Of a stretch of 64,000 nt of DNA, positions 35,486-48,114 are shown one piece after another (within the stretch, counting starts at the first letter, position 1; each line of letters begins with the position of its first letter). Below the pieces are notes generated by a model, which was given only the letters and a program-made list of their open reading frames with translations, had not been told where the DNA came from and ran no database searches. The stretch is taken from positions 434,001 through 498,000 of the forward strand of contig NC_013858.1 in assembly GCF_000010725.1 (NCBI RefSeq), written 5' to 3'. The DNA comes from Azospirillum sp. B510. Its GTDB lineage: Bacteria > Pseudomonadota > Alphaproteobacteria > Azospirillales > Azospirillaceae. A program made the translations under genes and the position numbers.

Positions 35486-35866
35486 ATGTCCCGCTGTTTC
35501 CCCGGAAGGCCCTTCATCCTTGCGACCGCGACAACGGTCTTCGCGGTCGTTTCCCCGGTAAGCGCCGCTCCGTCCACGTCCCACGGCCAACTGTCGGTCG
35601 CTCAGCTCATCCAGATGTTGGACATGGCGCCGGGAGATCGGACGGCGCGGCAGATCCTCACCGCCTATCTTGCCGGCGCGGGCGAAGCCGCGAGCTTCGT
35701 CGTTCACAGGAGCGGAGCGTCCTGCAAGGAGACGCCAAGCCTGAATATGGTCGATATCCGCCACGCCATCGACGCCGCGGCCGCGAGGCCAGACGCCGCG
35801 GAGACGCCGGCAACCCCACTGATCGTTCGGGACATGCTCGACCGCGCGGGATGCCGCCCGTCGTGA
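35486..35866 (+). CDS. Small secreted protein, unknown
   Basis: 126 residues. Start at ATG 35486 because AGGAGG stands 7 bases upstream (an ATG at 35465 lies before it). Signal peptide to about residue 28 (FAVVSPVSAA), then a short alpha-helical domain with two cysteines (SCKETP and GCRPS) that could form a disulfide in the periplasm. The layout, helical with YLAGAGEA and paired cysteines, vaguely recalls Rap1a/Tai-type periplasmic immunity proteins, but the match is too weak for a name. Confidence 0.6.
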   Translation: MSRCFPGRPFILATATTVFAVVSPVSAAPSTSHGQLSVAQLIQMLDMAPGDRTARQILTAYLAGAGEAASFVVHRSGASCKETPSLNMVDIRHAIDAAAARPDAAETPATPLIVRDMLDRAGCRPS

Positions 35867-36227
35867 CAGGCTTTGGCCGCGGAAACGCCAGCGGCACCGG
35901 GCTGGACAAATGTCCTGTCCGTCGAGGGGGGAGATGACGGACAGCGTGGCCGAGACATGCGAGTCCTGCTTCGGGCGCGCAAGTCCCATGTCGCCCGCCA
36001 CGCGGTACTTGAACTAGGATCGGGGCTCGATCCCTCGTCCGATCGACGGCCCCCGGCAAGGTGGCGGACCGGGCGGGGCATTTCCCAAGCGGCCTTTCCG
36101 AACTCCACCCACGGACGGACGGGTTCGGGAAACCTGCGAAACCGGAGAGTCCGCGGGTCTCTCCAGGCCGGGCCCGTGGCCCGATCCGGAGAAACCCGCT
36201 TAGGATTGCCAATATGGTCGGACCCTG
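35867..36227. other. Intergenic
   Basis: 361 bases of high-GC sequence before the FUSC gene. Open frames here continue into the FUSC gene in other frames and look like chance. No repeat or clear promoter identified. Confidence 0.4.
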
Positions 36228-38207
36228 ATGCCCTTCGCCGCCTTCCTCGATCCCGTAACCCGCAACCTCGCCATCCGGCTGACCGTGGCCTCCATCCTTG
36301 CGATGGCCCTGGCCACGGCCTTGTCCCTCCAGAACCCATGGTGGGCCGCCATGGCGGTGTGGATGGTGGGGCAGCCGGCGCGGGGGCTGCTGCTCGAACG
36401 AAGCCTCGCCCAATGTCTCGGCACCGTTCTCGGCGCCGCGGCGGGAGTCGCGTTGGTTCTGCCTTGGCCTGGAACACCGGCCGCGTCCGTCCTCGGCCTC
36501 GTGGCCTGGATCGCCGTCTGCTGCGGTTTCGCCAACATAATGCGTCACCAGCGCGCCTATGGGGCTGCGCTGTGCGGGCTGACGTCCGCGGTCGTCGTCT
36601 CGCTGACGCTGGGGACGGAGGTCGACCCGCTGGGTTTTGCCGCCGCCCGCGTCATCGACACCTTGATCGGGATCGGATCGGCGCTCCTCGTCGCGTTCGC
36701 CTTCGGTCCTTCCTCCCCCGGCCCGACATTCGCGGGCCGGGTGCGGACGGTGACCTCGCAAGCGCTCGACCTCATCGCCGAGGCTTTGGCTGACTCCGGA
36801 GCGCGACCGCCGGCGCGGGAACGCGAGTTCTTGCTGGCGCTCGCCGCTCTCGAGGCATCCGCCGAAGACGCTGCCGCGGGGTCGATCGCCGCCCGGCGTA
36901 AACTGGGCGAGGTGAAAGCGCTGTTCGCCTTGCTGCTCGACCTGATCGTGATCGCTCGCGCCATCCGCTCGCGTGAAGGCTCCGCGCTTGCTCCCGGGCA
37001 TGCCGATATGGCCACGCTGCGGGAGGCGTTCGAGCGTTCCGCCGTCGCCTTGAACGCCAAGGGCGATCTCGACATCCGTTCGATCCAGGCGGCGTCGGAA
37101 CGATTGGAGGAGGCGGACCCGGTGCTGTCCCCGGTTCTTGAGGAAATGCGGGCTCTGCTGAACCGTGCCGCCGATGGCCACCGGCGGATCGGCGCCGTCT
37201 CGGACCAGCCCGCCCCTCTCTGGTCCACACCGCATCCGGACCTGGCGGGGTTGCGGCTGGCCGTGCTCAGGGGAGTGCTGGCCGTCTCGCTCGCAGGCGT
37301 CGCGTGGCTCTCCATCGGCTGGGATCCGCTGCGTTTTCTGATGCTGGGAACCTGCATCTTCACGGTGCTGTTTTCCGCGGCGGACGAACCCGCCGGGGTG
37401 GTGCGCCAAGTCTTCATCGGCGGTCTCGCCGCGGCAACCGCCGCCTTCCTCTGGCGCGTGGTGGTTCTTCCGGAAGTCGCCAACGGATGGCTCTCGTTCG
37501 GTCTCGCCATTCCCATCGTCTTCGCGGCGTCGCTGTTGCAGGCGAAGCCGAACACGGCCTTCGTCGGTCTCGCCGCCAACATGCTGTTCGCGGTGCTTGC
37601 GCGCCCGGTGGACGTGGTTCCGAGTCCTCCGCTTGCTCTCGCCGGAGTCGAGACAATGCTCCTGGGAGGCATTTCCATCAGCTATGCGTTCTATCGCTGG
37701 CTGCTGCCGATGGACACGGCGCGGCGCCGGGCGCATTTGAGTGCCTCGATCCGCCGGGAGATCGCCGCCATCGCGATCCGCTCCTCCACGCCTTGGGCCG
37801 CACGTCACTTGGCGAGGTTGCGCTACCTCGTCTTCAGCCTGGCCGTCCGCTCGCGCGGACAGGTCCGGGAGGTTGACGATGCGCTTGCCGCGCTCTCCCT
37901 CGGGCATGCGCTCTTCCGGCTCGGAGAGATCGCGTCCACCACGGCACTGCCGGAGACCTGTCGCGGCCTCATTCGGGAAACGCTCCGCCTGACGAGCTCC
38001 CCCATCGATGATCCGCGCCGGGCTGGAGAAACTCTGCGCGGCTATGCCATCCAAATCCCCAAGCTTGATCGGACGACTGATCCACGCGAGGCCGGACAGT
38101 CTTCCAGACTCCGCTGGCTTCTCGAATTGGCCGCGGACGACCTCTGTGGTCACGCCTCCATATTCGGTTCAGCAGGTGCGAAAGGCGCCCAATCGAATCG
38201 GAAATGA
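36228..38207 (+). CDS. FUSC-family efflux protein (AaeB-like)
   Basis: 659 residues with two membrane blocks of about six helices each (residues about 10-160 and 345-495) separated by a cytoplasmic helical domain, the plan of fusaric-acid-resistance and p-hydroxybenzoate efflux proteins (FUSC/AaeB). The first block starts LAIRLTVASILAMALA and includes NPWWAAMAVWMVGQP. Exports aromatic acids, usually with a membrane-fusion partner; no AaeA-like gene is adjacent, so a partner would be elsewhere. Runs convergent to the Lrp-type gene. Confidence 0.85.
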   Translation: MPFAAFLDPVTRNLAIRLTVASILAMALATALSLQNPWWAAMAVWMVGQPARGLLLERSLAQCLGTVLGAAAGVALVLPWPGTPAASVLGLVAWIAVCCGFANIMRHQRAYGAALCGLTSAVVVSLTLGTEVDPLGFAAARVIDTLIGIGSALLVAFAFGPSSPGPTFAGRVRTVTSQALDLIAEALADSGARPPAREREFLLALAALEASAEDAAAGSIAARRKLGEVKALFALLLDLIVIARAIRSREGSALAPGHADMATLREAFERSAVALNAKGDLDIRSIQAASERLEEADPVLSPVLEEMRALLNRAADGHRRIGAVSDQPAPLWSTPHPDLAGLRLAVLRGVLAVSLAGVAWLSIGWDPLRFLMLGTCIFTVLFSAADEPAGVVRQVFIGGLAAATAAFLWRVVVLPEVANGWLSFGLAIPIVFAASLLQAKPNTAFVGLAANMLFAVLARPVDVVPSPPLALAGVETMLLGGISISYAFYRWLLPMDTARRRAHLSASIRREIAAIAIRSSTPWAARHLARLRYLVFSLAVRSRGQVREVDDALAALSLGHALFRLGEIASTTALPETCRGLIRETLRLTSSPIDDPRRAGETLRGYAIQIPKLDRTTDPREAGQSSRLRWLLELAADDLCGHASIFGSAGAKGAQSNRK

Positions 38208-38297
38208 TCTTGAATCCGCTGCCAGGGCGATGCGTCGGCATGGAACATTCGAAGATGTCGCTTCCGATCGCGAGCAAAGGACCGCCGCCCCCCGCTT

Positions 38298-38777
38298 TCA
38301 GTCCGCCTGATCCTCCAGCGCCGGCAGGCTGTCGGGACGCACCACGCTGCGGATGGCGAAGCTCGACTGGATGCGCACCACGCCGGGCAGGCGCGACAGC
38401 GAATCCTTGTAGATGCGGTCGTAATCGGCGGGATCCCGCGCCACCACCCGCAGCAGATAGTCGGAGCTGCCGGACAGCAGATAGCATTCCCGCACCTCCG
38501 GACAGCGGCGGACGGCGGCGTCGAAACGGCGCAGGAACTCGTCGGTCTGCCGTTCCAGCGTGATCTGCACGATCACCGTGACCGACTTCTCCTCCTCCGC
38601 CGTCTCGATGATGGCGGTGTAGCCGCGGATCACGCCGGAATGCTCCAGCATATGCAGACGGCGCAGGCAGGCCGACGGCGACAGCCCGACCTCCGCCGCC
38701 AGCCTGGCGTTGCTCATCCGGCCATCCTTGCGCAGAAGCCGGAGAATCTTGTGGTCGAGGGCGTCGAGGGCGTGCAT
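38298..38777 (-). CDS. Lrp/AsnC-family regulator
   Basis: 159 residues: N-terminal helix-turn-helix (LAAEVGLSPSACLRRLHML, residues about 26-44) and a RAM ligand domain (VRECYLLSGSSDYLLRVVA). Divergent from alanine dehydrogenase with a 190-base shared region, the standard arrangement of an alanine- or leucine-responsive activator of ald. Confidence 0.93.
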   Translation of the reverse strand: MHALDALDHKILRLLRKDGRMSNARLAAEVGLSPSACLRRLHMLEHSGVIRGYTAIIETAEEEKSVTVIVQITLERQTDEFLRRFDAAVRRCPEVRECYLLSGSSDYLLRVVARDPADYDRIYKDSLSRLPGVVRIQSSFAIRSVVRPDSLPALEDQAD

Positions 38778-38968
38778 GCAACTTTATTCGAAGACATGGC
38801 GGATCATGCGGAAGCTCCACCACATTATGGGGGATTCATGCAAGGCTTTGCAGAGATTCGCCCGCCGCGCCGGCCGTATAGTGGCGCATCCGAGACAATC
38901 CGCCTGACCGATGGTTTCCAGGGATACCAGATCGGCGTCGACGGGGGTTCGCATCGGGGAGATCTCTC

Positions 38969-40105
38969 ATGGTCACTTCTCGCATGGTCACGCGCATCGG
39001 CGTTCCCAAGGAAATCAAGAACCACGAGTATCGTGTCGGCCTGACGCCGGCATCGGTCCGCGAACTGGCGGCGGACGGCCATGCCCTGCTGGTGCAGAGC
39101 GGCGCCGGGGCCGAGATCGGCTTTTCCGACGAGGCCTACCGCGCGGCGGGGGCCGAGATCGCCGGCTCCGCCGAGGAGCTGTTCGCGAAGGCCGACCTTA
39201 TCGTGAAGGTCAAGGAGCCGCAGCCGGCGGAATGTCGCAGGCTGCGCCCGGATCAGGTGCTGTTCACCTACCTGCACCTCGCCCCCGATCCCGAACAGGC
39301 CCGTCTGCTGATGGACAGCGGCTGCACCGCCATCGCCTATGAAACGGTGACCGACCGCGCCGGGCGCCTGCCGCTGCTGGCGCCGATGTCGGAGATCGCC
39401 GGCCGCATGGCGATCCAGGTCGGCGCCGTCGCCCTGCAGAAGAGCACCGGCGGCTCCGGCATCCTGCTCGGCGGCGTGCCCGGCGTGCTGCCCGGCAAGG
39501 TTCTGGTCATCGGCGGCGGGGTGGTCGGCGCCAACGCCGCCCGCATGGCGATGGGGCTGGGCGCCGATGTCACCATCGCCGACCGTTCCGTGCCCCGGTT
39601 GGCCCAGCTCGACGATCTGTTCGGGCCGCGGCTGAAGACCGTCTACGCCTCGGCCGACACCCTCGACCGGCTGGTCGCCGATGCCGATCTGGTGGTCGGC
39701 GCCGTGCTGGTGCCGGGTGCCGCGGCGCCGAAGCTGGTGCGCCGCGGCCAGCTCGCCGGCATGCGCCGCGGCTCGGTGCTGGTGGATGTCGCCATCGACC
39801 AGGGCGGCTGTTTCGAAACCAGCCACGCCACCACCCATTCCGACCCGACCTATGTGGTGGACGGCGTCGTCCATTACTGCGTCGCCAACATGCCGGGAGC
39901 CGTCGCCCGGACCTCCACCGAGGCGCTGAACCACGCCACCCTCCCCTTCGTCCAGGCGCTGGCCGGCAAGGGCTGGAAACGGGCGCTGGCCGAGGATCCG
40001 CACCTGCTGGCCGGGCTGAATGTCCAGGCTGGACGGCTGACCTACGCCGCGGTGGCAGAGGCCCTGGGGCGGCCCTTCACCGACCCGCGCGGGCTGGTCG
40101 GTTGA
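38969..40105 (+). CDS. ald: Alanine dehydrogenase
   Basis: 378 residues (family about 370). Converts L-alanine to pyruvate and ammonium with NAD. N-terminal [19 protein letters not shown] is the family opening; KVKEPQ near 80 holds the substrate lysine, TYLHLAPD near 100 the catalytic His, and [17 protein letters not shown] near 175 the NAD-binding Rossmann motif. GGGGAG lies 7 bases before ATG 38969; ATG 38984 is an alternative. A strong terminator follows at 40131. Confidence 0.95.
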   Translation: MVTSRMVTRIGVPKEIKNHEYRVGLTPASVRELAADGHALLVQSGAGAEIGFSDEAYRAAGAEIAGSAEELFAKADLIVKVKEPQPAECRRLRPDQVLFTYLHLAPDPEQARLLMDSGCTAIAYETVTDRAGRLPLLAPMSEIAGRMAIQVGAVALQKSTGGSGILLGGVPGVLPGKVLVIGGGVVGANAARMAMGLGADVTIADRSVPRLAQLDDLFGPRLKTVYASADTLDRLVADADLVVGAVLVPGAAAPKLVRRGQLAGMRRGSVLVDVAIDQGGCFETSHATTHSDPTYVVDGVVHYCVANMPGAVARTSTEALNHATLPFVQALAGKGWKRALAEDPHLLAGLNVQAGRLTYAAVAEALGRPFTDPRGLVG

Positions 40106-40130
40106 GATGTGAACAGCTATTGACCAAGAA

Positions 40131-40182
40131 CTGAACGAAATTTCTGGGAGTTGATATATCTGGAAATTTCGTTCGGTTTTTT
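40131..40182 (+). terminator. Rho-independent terminator of ald
   Basis: Perfect 12-bp stem GAACGAAATTTC / GAAATTTCGTTC (40133-40144 and 40163-40174), an 18-base loop, then GGTTTTTT. Confidence 0.88.
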
Positions 40183-40635
40183 CTGCCGAATCCACGATGA
40201 ATGTTGTTTTTTTCCGCCATTGAAAAGAGAGTGTTGCGCGTACGGATCAAGTTGCATTACCTGTCTGTCACAAGAAAAATGGTAACATAGGCAACCGGCG
40301 CTTAAGTGCCGGGGCCAAAGACCAAGAACAGTTTTGAACAGGGCAAGGCGCGGCGCCATTCGCCGACAGGTCGGGAACCGAGCGGTGATTCCGTCCGAAC
40401 CGACCGTGGATTCATGAAGGATGTCCGGCAGCGATGCCGGTTGGGGACGCCACGGCCGCCGGCCGTGCCGCGAAAGGGGGAGCTGTTGGCGATGATCGAA
40501 CGACGATTTGTCGGCCGGGTGCGGGACCCCGCCCCCGCTGCCTCGTCGTTCGTCCGGATGACGCGTATCCGGATGGCGGCTGGTCCTGTCGATCGCCACG
40601 CGCAGTCCCGCGAAAGTCCCCTGCACCACCTTTGA

Positions 40636-40674
40636 CCGAAGCCCCGCCGGATCATGCGTCCGGCGGGGCTTCGG
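40636..40674. repeat. Strong hairpin upstream of the liv operon
   Basis: Perfect 15-bp stem CCGAAGCCCCGCCGG / CCGGCGGGGCTTCGG with a 9-base loop and no T-tract, about 190 bases before livH. May be a leader element, a processing site or a REP-like repeat. Confidence 0.6.
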
Positions 40675-40866
40675 CAGGAACCGGGTGCGGCGGCGGGGTT
40701 CCAAGCGTCCCCTGCCTCGGTCCTGGATGTTCTCCCCCGTTCATCCGGATCGGAGCTCCGCCGCCGCACACGGCTCAAACCAAGCTTTGAGCGCCTGCCG
40801 ATTCGGTTCCGGCCTATTCGGTGATCTGGCCTATTCGGTTCTGGGAGAGTGGGAGAAGCCTGTCTG

Positions 40867-41772
<906 letters not shown>

Positions 41773-41777
41773 GCGCC

Positions 41778-43274
41778 ATGACCACCCCTTCCCACGCGCC
41801 GTCGCACCCCCATTACCACATCAACGGCAAGCGGCCCGGCGTCGATTGGCCCGCCACCCTCAAGGACGCCGGGCTCGCCGCCTTCGTCGCCCTTCTGCTG
41901 ACCGTTCCGCTGGTGGGATTGCGCACCGTCGACCGCCCGACCGGTCTCGGCATCGAGGCCCGGCCGGAGGAGGTGGCCGCCTCGCTGCTGCTGGTCTTCC
42001 TCGGCCGGCTCGGGCTCGGGCTGATCCGCCAGGGCATGGCTCTGCCGGTGCTGATCCTGGCGCTGGTCTGCGCCGGCGTCGGGCTGGTGCTGCCGATGCC
42101 GACCCAGGTGCTGCGCCTCGTCCTGGTGCTGGGCGGCGGCGTCATCGCCATCCGCGCCGCCATGACGGTCGCCACCGGCCGCTCCAAGCTCAGTCAGGCC
42201 GAGCGCGACAAGCGGATGGACCGCGTCGCGGCACGCGTGCAGCACGCCAGCCGCTACATCGGCCCGGTCGCCGTCGCCTTCGCCGCGGTGCTGCCGCTGA
42301 CGCCGCTGGCCGACCGCATGATCCTCGACATCGGCATCCTGCTGCTGACCTACATCATGCTGGGCTGGGGCCTGAACATCGTCGTCGGTCTCGCCGGCCT
42401 GCTCGACCTCGGCTATGTCGCCTTCTACGCGGTCGGCGCCTATTCCTACGCGCTGCTCGCCCATTATTTCGGGCTGAGCTTCTGGCTCTGCCTGCCGCTG
42501 GCGGGCGTGCTGGCCGCCTGTTCGGGCGTGCTGCTGGGCTTCCCGGTGCTGCGGCTGCGCGGCGATTATTTCGCCATCGTGACCTTGGGCTTCGGCGAGA
42601 TCATCCGCATCATCCTGGTCAACTGGTACCAGTTCACCGGCGGCCCCAACGGCATCTCCGGCATCCCGCGGCCGAGCTTCTTCGGCATCGCCGACTTCTC
42701 GCGCAGCCCGGCCGACGGCATGCCGGCCTTCCATGAGCTGTTCGGGCTGGAATTCTCGCCGCTGCACCGCATCATCTTCCTCTACTACCTCATCCTGGCG
42801 CTGGCGCTGGTGGTGAACCTGTTCACGCTGCGCGTGCGCAAGCTGCCGCTGGGCCGGGCGTGGGAGGCTCTGCGCGAGGACGACATCGCCTGCGCCTCGC
42901 TCGGCATCAACCGCACCAACATGAAGCTGGCGGCCTTCGCCATCGCCGCGATGTTCGGCGGCTTCGCCGGGTCCTTCTTCGCGACGCGCCAGGGCTTCAT
43001 CAGCCCGGAGAGCTTCACCTTCATCGAGTCGGCGATCATCCTGGCCATCGTCGTGCTGGGCGGCATGGGCAGCCAGATCGGCGTGGTGGTGGCGACGCTG
43101 CTGGTGATCGGCCTGCCCGAGGCGTTCCGCGAGCTGGCCGACTACCGCATGCTGGCGTTCGGCGCCGGCATGGTGGTGATCATGCTGTGGCGTCCGCGCG
43201 GCCTGCTGGCCCACCGCGACCCGACCATCCTCCTGCATGGCGGCGGGAAGCCCGCCGCGGGAGCCGCGAAATGA
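41778..43274 (+). CDS. livM: Branched-chain amino acid ABC permease LivM
   Basis: 498 residues. Longer than many LivM because of an N-terminal extension with several hydrophobic segments (to about residue 150) before the conserved core ([27 protein letters not shown]). The docking loop [20 protein letters not shown] is present. Start at ATG 41778, 5 bases after livH; the longer open frame upstream is the shadow of livH. Overlaps livG by ATGA. Confidence 0.95.
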   Translation: MTTPSHAPSHPHYHINGKRPGVDWPATLKDAGLAAFVALLLTVPLVGLRTVDRPTGLGIEARPEEVAASLLLVFLGRLGLGLIRQGMALPVLILALVCAGVGLVLPMPTQVLRLVLVLGGGVIAIRAAMTVATGRSKLSQAERDKRMDRVAARVQHASRYIGPVAVAFAAVLPLTPLADRMILDIGILLLTYIMLGWGLNIVVGLAGLLDLGYVAFYAVGAYSYALLAHYFGLSFWLCLPLAGVLAACSGVLLGFPVLRLRGDYFAIVTLGFGEIIRIILVNWYQFTGGPNGISGIPRPSFFGIADFSRSPADGMPAFHELFGLEFSPLHRIIFLYYLILALALVVNLFTLRVRKLPLGRAWEALREDDIACASLGINRTNMKLAAFAIAAMFGGFAGSFFATRQGFISPESFTFIESAIILAIVVLGGMGSQIGVVVATLLVIGLPEAFRELADYRMLAFGAGMVVIMLWRPRGLLAHRDPTILLHGGGKPAAGAAK

Positions 43275-44173
43275 GCGCCCCCATGGACAATGCTGGGATG
43301 AATAGCGACAAGCCTTTGCTGAGCGTCGAACACCTGACCATGCGCTTCGGCGGGCTGGTGGCGAACAACGACGTGTCGTTCGAGGCGCGGGCCGGCGAGA
43401 TCACCGCGCTGATCGGCCCGAACGGCGCCGGCAAGACGACGCTGTTCAACTGCGTCACCGGCTTCTACACGCCGACGGTGGGGCGGCTGACGCTGCGTCA
43501 CCCGGCGGGCAAGGAATTCCTGCTGGAGCGGATGCCGGGCTACCGCATCGCCCAGCTGGCCGGGGTGGCGCGCACCTTCCAGAACATCCGGCTGTTCGGC
43601 GGGATGAGCGTCCTGGAAAACCTGATCGTCGCCCAGCACAACAAGCTGATGCGGGCGTCCGGCTTCGCCATCGCCGGGCTGCTCGGGCTTCCCGGCTTCC
43701 GCCGGGCCGAGCATGAGGCGGTGGAGCTGGCGAAATACTGGCTGGACCGGGTGCGGCTGACCGAGTTCGCCGACTGGGAGGCCGGCAACCTGCCCTATGG
43801 CGCCCAGCGCCGTTTGGAGATCGCGCGGGCGATGTGCACCGAGCCGGTGCTGCTGTGCCTGGACGAGCCGGCGGCCGGGCTGAACCCGCGCGAGTCGGGG
43901 GAGCTGGCCGAGATCCTGACCTTCATCCGCGATGTGCGGACGCCGCGGGGCCACCGCACCGGCGTGTTGCTGATCGAGCATGACATGAGCGTGGTGATGC
44001 GCATTTCCGACCATGTGGTGGTACTGGACTATGGCCGGAAGATTTCCGACGGCAATCCTGAGCATGTGAAGAACGACCCGGCGGTGATCCGCGCCTATCT
44101 CGGCGAGGACGAGGACGAGGCGTTGCCGCCGGAGGTCGCCGCCGACCTGAACCTCGCCCGGAAGGGAGCCTGA
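43271..44173 (+). CDS. livG: Branched-chain amino acid ABC ATPase LivG
   Basis: 300 residues. Walker [10 protein letters not shown] near 51, signature-like [15 protein letters not shown] near 170, Walker [15 protein letters not shown]-loop IEHDMSVVM. The LPYG signature and DEPAAGLN are typical of LivG. Starts inside the livM stop (ATGA) and ends 3 bases before livF. Confidence 0.95.
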   Translation: MSAPMDNAGMNSDKPLLSVEHLTMRFGGLVANNDVSFEARAGEITALIGPNGAGKTTLFNCVTGFYTPTVGRLTLRHPAGKEFLLERMPGYRIAQLAGVARTFQNIRLFGGMSVLENLIVAQHNKLMRASGFAIAGLLGLPGFRRAEHEAVELAKYWLDRVRLTEFADWEAGNLPYGAQRRLEIARAMCTEPVLLCLDEPAAGLNPRESGELAEILTFIRDVRTPRGHRTGVLLIEHDMSVVMRISDHVVVLDYGRKISDGNPEHVKNDPAVIRAYLGEDEDEALPPEVAADLNLARKGA

Positions 44174-44176
44174 ACC

Positions 44177-44887
<711 letters not shown>

Positions 44888-44888
44888 G

Positions 44889-45242
44889 ATGGAGGCGCTT
44901 CTCGGGTCTTCGCTGCCGGTCTTCGTGTTCCTGACGGTCCTGGTGTTCGGCGGCTGCGGGGTTCTGACCGGCCAGACGCTGGCGGAGGGGTGGAAGCCGG
45001 TCTCCAGCGTGATCGCCTATTCGCTGCTGCTGGGCGTCGGCGACCGCTTCCTCGCCTGGGGCCTGTTCGGCGGGCAGCTGTTGTCGCTGTGGGGCTTCAT
45101 CGTCCACACCGCCGTCATCGCCCTGATCACGCTGACCGCACACCGCGTCGCCATCGCGCGCCGCATGGTCAACCAGTACCCGTGGCTCTATGAGCGCGCA
45201 GGGCCCTTCGCTTGGAAAGAGCGCAGTCCAGCCTGCGGCTGA
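44889..45242 (+). CDS. Small membrane protein, DUF6867-like
   Basis: 117 residues with three hydrophobic segments (about 8-28, 40-60, 65-90) and a basic, aromatic C-terminus (NQYPWLYERAGPFAWK). It begins one base after the livF stop and belongs to the operon. Small proteins of this kind (DUF6867) are found at the end of liv operons in alphaproteobacteria; their role is unknown. The family name is from memory of context and length, so moderately sure. Confidence 0.7.
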   Translation: MEALLGSSLPVFVFLTVLVFGGCGVLTGQTLAEGWKPVSSVIAYSLLLGVGDRFLAWGLFGGQLLSLWGFIVHTAVIALITLTAHRVAIARRMVNQYPWLYERAGPFAWKERSPACG

Positions 45243-45605
45243 GACCAGCCCCTCTCCGTTGCGGCTCGATCATAGTATAAATACAACATCTATCGTGAGA
45301 CGGCTGACAACCGGAAGTCTCATACCAAACATCCCATAAGTATTTTTAAATCCAAAGGCGCCGGTTCGTCATGAAGACGACGGCGCCTTGTTTTTTAATA
45401 CAAAAGCATGACTTTCGTATTGCCATCCTGATTTACGGCTGGCCGAAAGTCAGAGCAAATTATCATGGCGCGAACTGCGACATTCCGTTACATTATCATT
45501 TAAATTTTGCAATTCGTTGACACATCAACCGCGCTTGCCGGCTTTGCCGGCGGTGAAGCGTCATGCCTTGACGACGGGCAGGAACGGCGGGCGGGCGAAG
45601 GCGGC
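45243..45605. other. Intergenic
   Basis: 363 bases. Contains the liv terminator and then an A+T-rich stretch (45400-45530) likely to hold the promoter of the following chemoreceptor. Nothing else seen. Confidence 0.5.
45355..45396 (+). terminator. Rho-independent terminator of the liv operon
   Basis: Stem AAGGCGCCG / CGGCGCCTT with a 17-base loop followed by GTTTTTTAAT. Confidence 0.88.
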
Positions 45606-47309
45606 ATGGGAAGGGACAAGAGCATGGCAGTGGATAAGGCGGCCGCATCCCGGCCGCGCCGGATCTGGAGTGTCGGGAACAAGGTGACGGCGGCCTTCGT
45701 CGCCGCCATCGTCGGCGGCTTCATCGTCATCATGGGGTTGCAGGCCAAGATGCAGTATGACGACGCGGTGCGGCTGGCGACGCACGACGCCCGCGTCAAG
45801 ACGGACATGCTGGCCAACGCCACTAAGACCAGCTTCGTCGCCGGTGACGGCGCCTCCATCGAGACGGAGTTCATGCCGCTGGCCAACAGCGGCGAGGTTC
45901 AGCTCGCCTCGCTGCGCGCGGCGACCGCCTCAGGCTTGCTGGCCGACTTCTCCAACCAGCAATTCGCCAGATACGACCTGAAGGCCGACCAGGTTCTGGT
46001 CGAGGCGGTGCTGGCCGGCAAGGGCGCCCAGACCCGTTCGGCCGACGGGCACATCGTCGTGACCGTGCCGGTGGTGACCGGCAAGAGCAACCGGCTGGTC
46101 GGCGCCCTGCAGATCGCCTGGAGCCTGGAAAAGCAGATCGACGCCATCGCCACCCAGATGCGCAACCAGATCGCCATCTGCCTGATCGCTCTGGTGGTGC
46201 AGATCGCCCTGCTGAACCTCCTGCTCGGCCGCATCGTCATCCGCCCGCTGCGCGCCATGGCGGCGGCGATGGCGAGACTGGCCGACGGCGACACCGCCAT
46301 CGAGGTGCCGGGCGACGGCCGTTCCGACGAGATCGGCGCGATGGCCGGTTCGGTCACCGTCTTCCGCGACAACGCCCGCGCCATCGGGCGCATGCACGCG
46401 GCGCAAGCCGAAGCCGACGCCAAGGCCGAACAGGCCAAGCGCGCCGCCTTGCTCGACCTCGCCGACCGGTTCCAGGGCACGGTCAAGCGTCTGGTCGAGG
46501 GCATCGCCGAGTCCGCATCCGGCATGGCCGACAGCGCCGACCGCATGGCCATGGTGGTGGGCGAGGCGACCAGCCAGACCCGCAACGTCGCCCGCGAATC
46601 GGACGACATCCAGTCCAACGTCCGCTCCGCCGCGGCGGCGGCGACCGAACTGGCCAGCTCCATCGGCGGGATTTCCGATCAGGTCGGCCATTCCGCCCGC
46701 ATCGCCGGCGCGGCGGTGTCCCACACCGACCGCACCAACGCCACCGTCCAAGGGTTGATCGCCAATGCCGACCGCATCGGCCAGGTGGTCGGGTTGATCC
46801 ACGCCATCGCCAAGCAGACCAATCTGCTGGCGCTGAACGCCACCATCGAGGCGGCCCGCGCCGGCGAGGCCGGCAAGGGCTTCGCCGTGGTGGCGACCGA
46901 GGTGAAGGGGCTGGCCGACCAGACCGCCAAGGCCACCGACGAGATCGCCACCCAGGTCGACGCGATGCAGTCGGTCACCCGTGAGGCGGCCGAGGCCATC
47001 GGCGCCATCGGCAGCACCATCACCGAGATCGACGGCATTTCCGGCACCATCACCCAATCGGTGCGGGAACAGAACGCCGCCACCCAGGAGATCGCCCGGG
47101 CGGTGGAGATGGCCGCGCTCGGCACCCAGGACGTGTCGGCGACCATCGCCGCCTTGGCCCGGACGGCGGAGAGCGCCGGCGGCACGGCGCTGAATGTCCA
47201 GGACGCCGCCCGCGGCCTGTCCGGCCAGACCCGCGCCCTGGCGGCGGAGGTCGAACGCTTCCTCACCGAGGTGCGCCAGCAGGCGACCGGCGACGTGGAG
47301 GCGGCGTAG
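45606..47309 (+). CDS. Methyl-accepting chemotaxis protein
   Basis: 567 residues from ATG 45606 (ATG 45624, with AAGGGA upstream, is also possible). Membrane helix at about 23-45, periplasmic sensor to about 180 with a predicted single-Cache-like or helical fold, second helix at about 190-210, HAMP ([21 protein letters not shown]), then the signalling domain with the conserved tip [19 protein letters not shown] and a second helix arm. No C-terminal pentapeptide tether. Ligand unknown. Convergent with the response-regulator gene. Confidence 0.92.
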   Translation: MGRDKSMAVDKAAASRPRRIWSVGNKVTAAFVAAIVGGFIVIMGLQAKMQYDDAVRLATHDARVKTDMLANATKTSFVAGDGASIETEFMPLANSGEVQLASLRAATASGLLADFSNQQFARYDLKADQVLVEAVLAGKGAQTRSADGHIVVTVPVVTGKSNRLVGALQIAWSLEKQIDAIATQMRNQIAICLIALVVQIALLNLLLGRIVIRPLRAMAAAMARLADGDTAIEVPGDGRSDEIGAMAGSVTVFRDNARAIGRMHAAQAEADAKAEQAKRAALLDLADRFQGTVKRLVEGIAESASGMADSADRMAMVVGEATSQTRNVARESDDIQSNVRSAAAAATELASSIGGISDQVGHSARIAGAAVSHTDRTNATVQGLIANADRIGQVVGLIHAIAKQTNLLALNATIEAARAGEAGKGFAVVATEVKGLADQTAKATDEIATQVDAMQSVTREAAEAIGAIGSTITEIDGISGTITQSVREQNAATQEIARAVEMAALGTQDVSATIAALARTAESAGGTALNVQDAARGLSGQTRALAAEVERFLTEVRQQATGDVEAA

Positions 47310-47337
47310 AGCGCGCCTCGCCCGAAGACCGCCAATA

Positions 47338-48114
47338 TCAGGAGCTCGGCAAGACGGCCACGGTCAAGGATCGGGAAAAGCTGTAGCCGACGCCATGCAC
47401 GGTGGAAACCGGCAGGCTTCGGCCCAGCACCTCCTCCGCCTTCATCCTCAACCGGCGGATGAGAGCCTCGAGACGGCGGTGCCCACCGGTATCGTCGGGG
47501 TATCCCAGATGCCGGATGAACACGTTGCGCGGGACGACCTCTCCCGGCTGACGCGCCAGCACCTCGATGAAGCGCATCTCTTTCGGCGTCAGCATCATCT
47601 CCCCTCCGTCCGGAGCGACCAGCAGCCAGCGCGACGGGACCAGCAGCCAGCACTCGGCCCGCATGCCGCCGCCACCGCCGGTCTTTCGATCGGCACCGGC
47701 GGCCGGCCGCGGCAGCCGGCCGCCGGAAGACCGGTTGAAGAGGCGAACCGCCGCCGCGGCAAGCTCGCGGCAATCCACCGGCTTGACGAAATACAGATCG
47801 GCGCCGGTGTGGAACCCGCGGATCCGCTCTTCGATATCGCCGGCGGCGGAGAGGATGATGATCCCCATCGACGTATGTTCGGCGATGAAGTGGACGACCG
47901 AACGCCCGTCGCCGTCCGGCAGCCCCAGATCGACGATCGCCACATCGTAGCGTTGCACCAGCAGCCTGCGATAGAAGTCCGCCATGCTGCCGACCCCCTC
48001 GACCGCCAGGCCCAATCCACACAGGGTCATGACCAGCGCGTCGCGTTGATCCTCGTCATCCTCCAGCAGAATCACTTGGAGTTGCGGGGCGGGGGAAAGG
48101 GGTTGGCCGCTCAT
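47338..48114 (-). CDS. Response regulator, OmpR/PhoB type
   Basis: 258 residues. Receiver domain residues 13-130 with acidic pocket LLEDDED (19-20), phospho-acceptor D62 (VDLGLPDGDG) and K in YFVKPVD; C-terminal winged helix with MMLTPKEMRFIEVLARQPGEVVPR and RRLEALIRRLRMK. DNA-binding output to unknown promoters. Overlaps the upstream hybrid kinase gene by ATGA, so the two form a cognate pair. Confidence 0.92.
   Translation of the reverse strand: MSGQPLSPAPQLQVILLEDDEDQRDALVMTLCGLGLAVEGVGSMADFYRRLLVQRYDVAIVDLGLPDGDGRSVVHFIAEHTSMGIIILSAAGDIEERIRGFHTGADLYFVKPVDCRELAAAAVRLFNRSSGGRLPRPAAGADRKTGGGGGMRAECWLLVPSRWLLVAPDGGEMMLTPKEMRFIEVLARQPGEVVPRNVFIRHLGYPDDTGGHRRLEALIRRLRMKAEEVLGRSLPVSTVHGVGYSFSRSLTVAVLPSS

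Larger units (their letters stand above)
40106..40866. other. Intergenic between ald and livH
   Basis: 761 bases. It contains the ald terminator (40131-40182), an A+T-rich stretch to about 40300, and a strong GC hairpin (40636-40674). Open frames are present on both strands but none has family features. The liv promoter must lie in the second half. Confidence 0.5.

Noticed and set aside
35658-38153. An 831-residue minus-strand frame across the FUSC gene
   Set aside because: Low-complexity Arg/Gly/Glu-rich, overlaps a clear FUSC membrane protein; no ribosome site.
40117-40704. A 195-residue minus-strand frame between ald and livH
   Set aside because: Runs through the ald terminator and the GC hairpin; no protein-like features.
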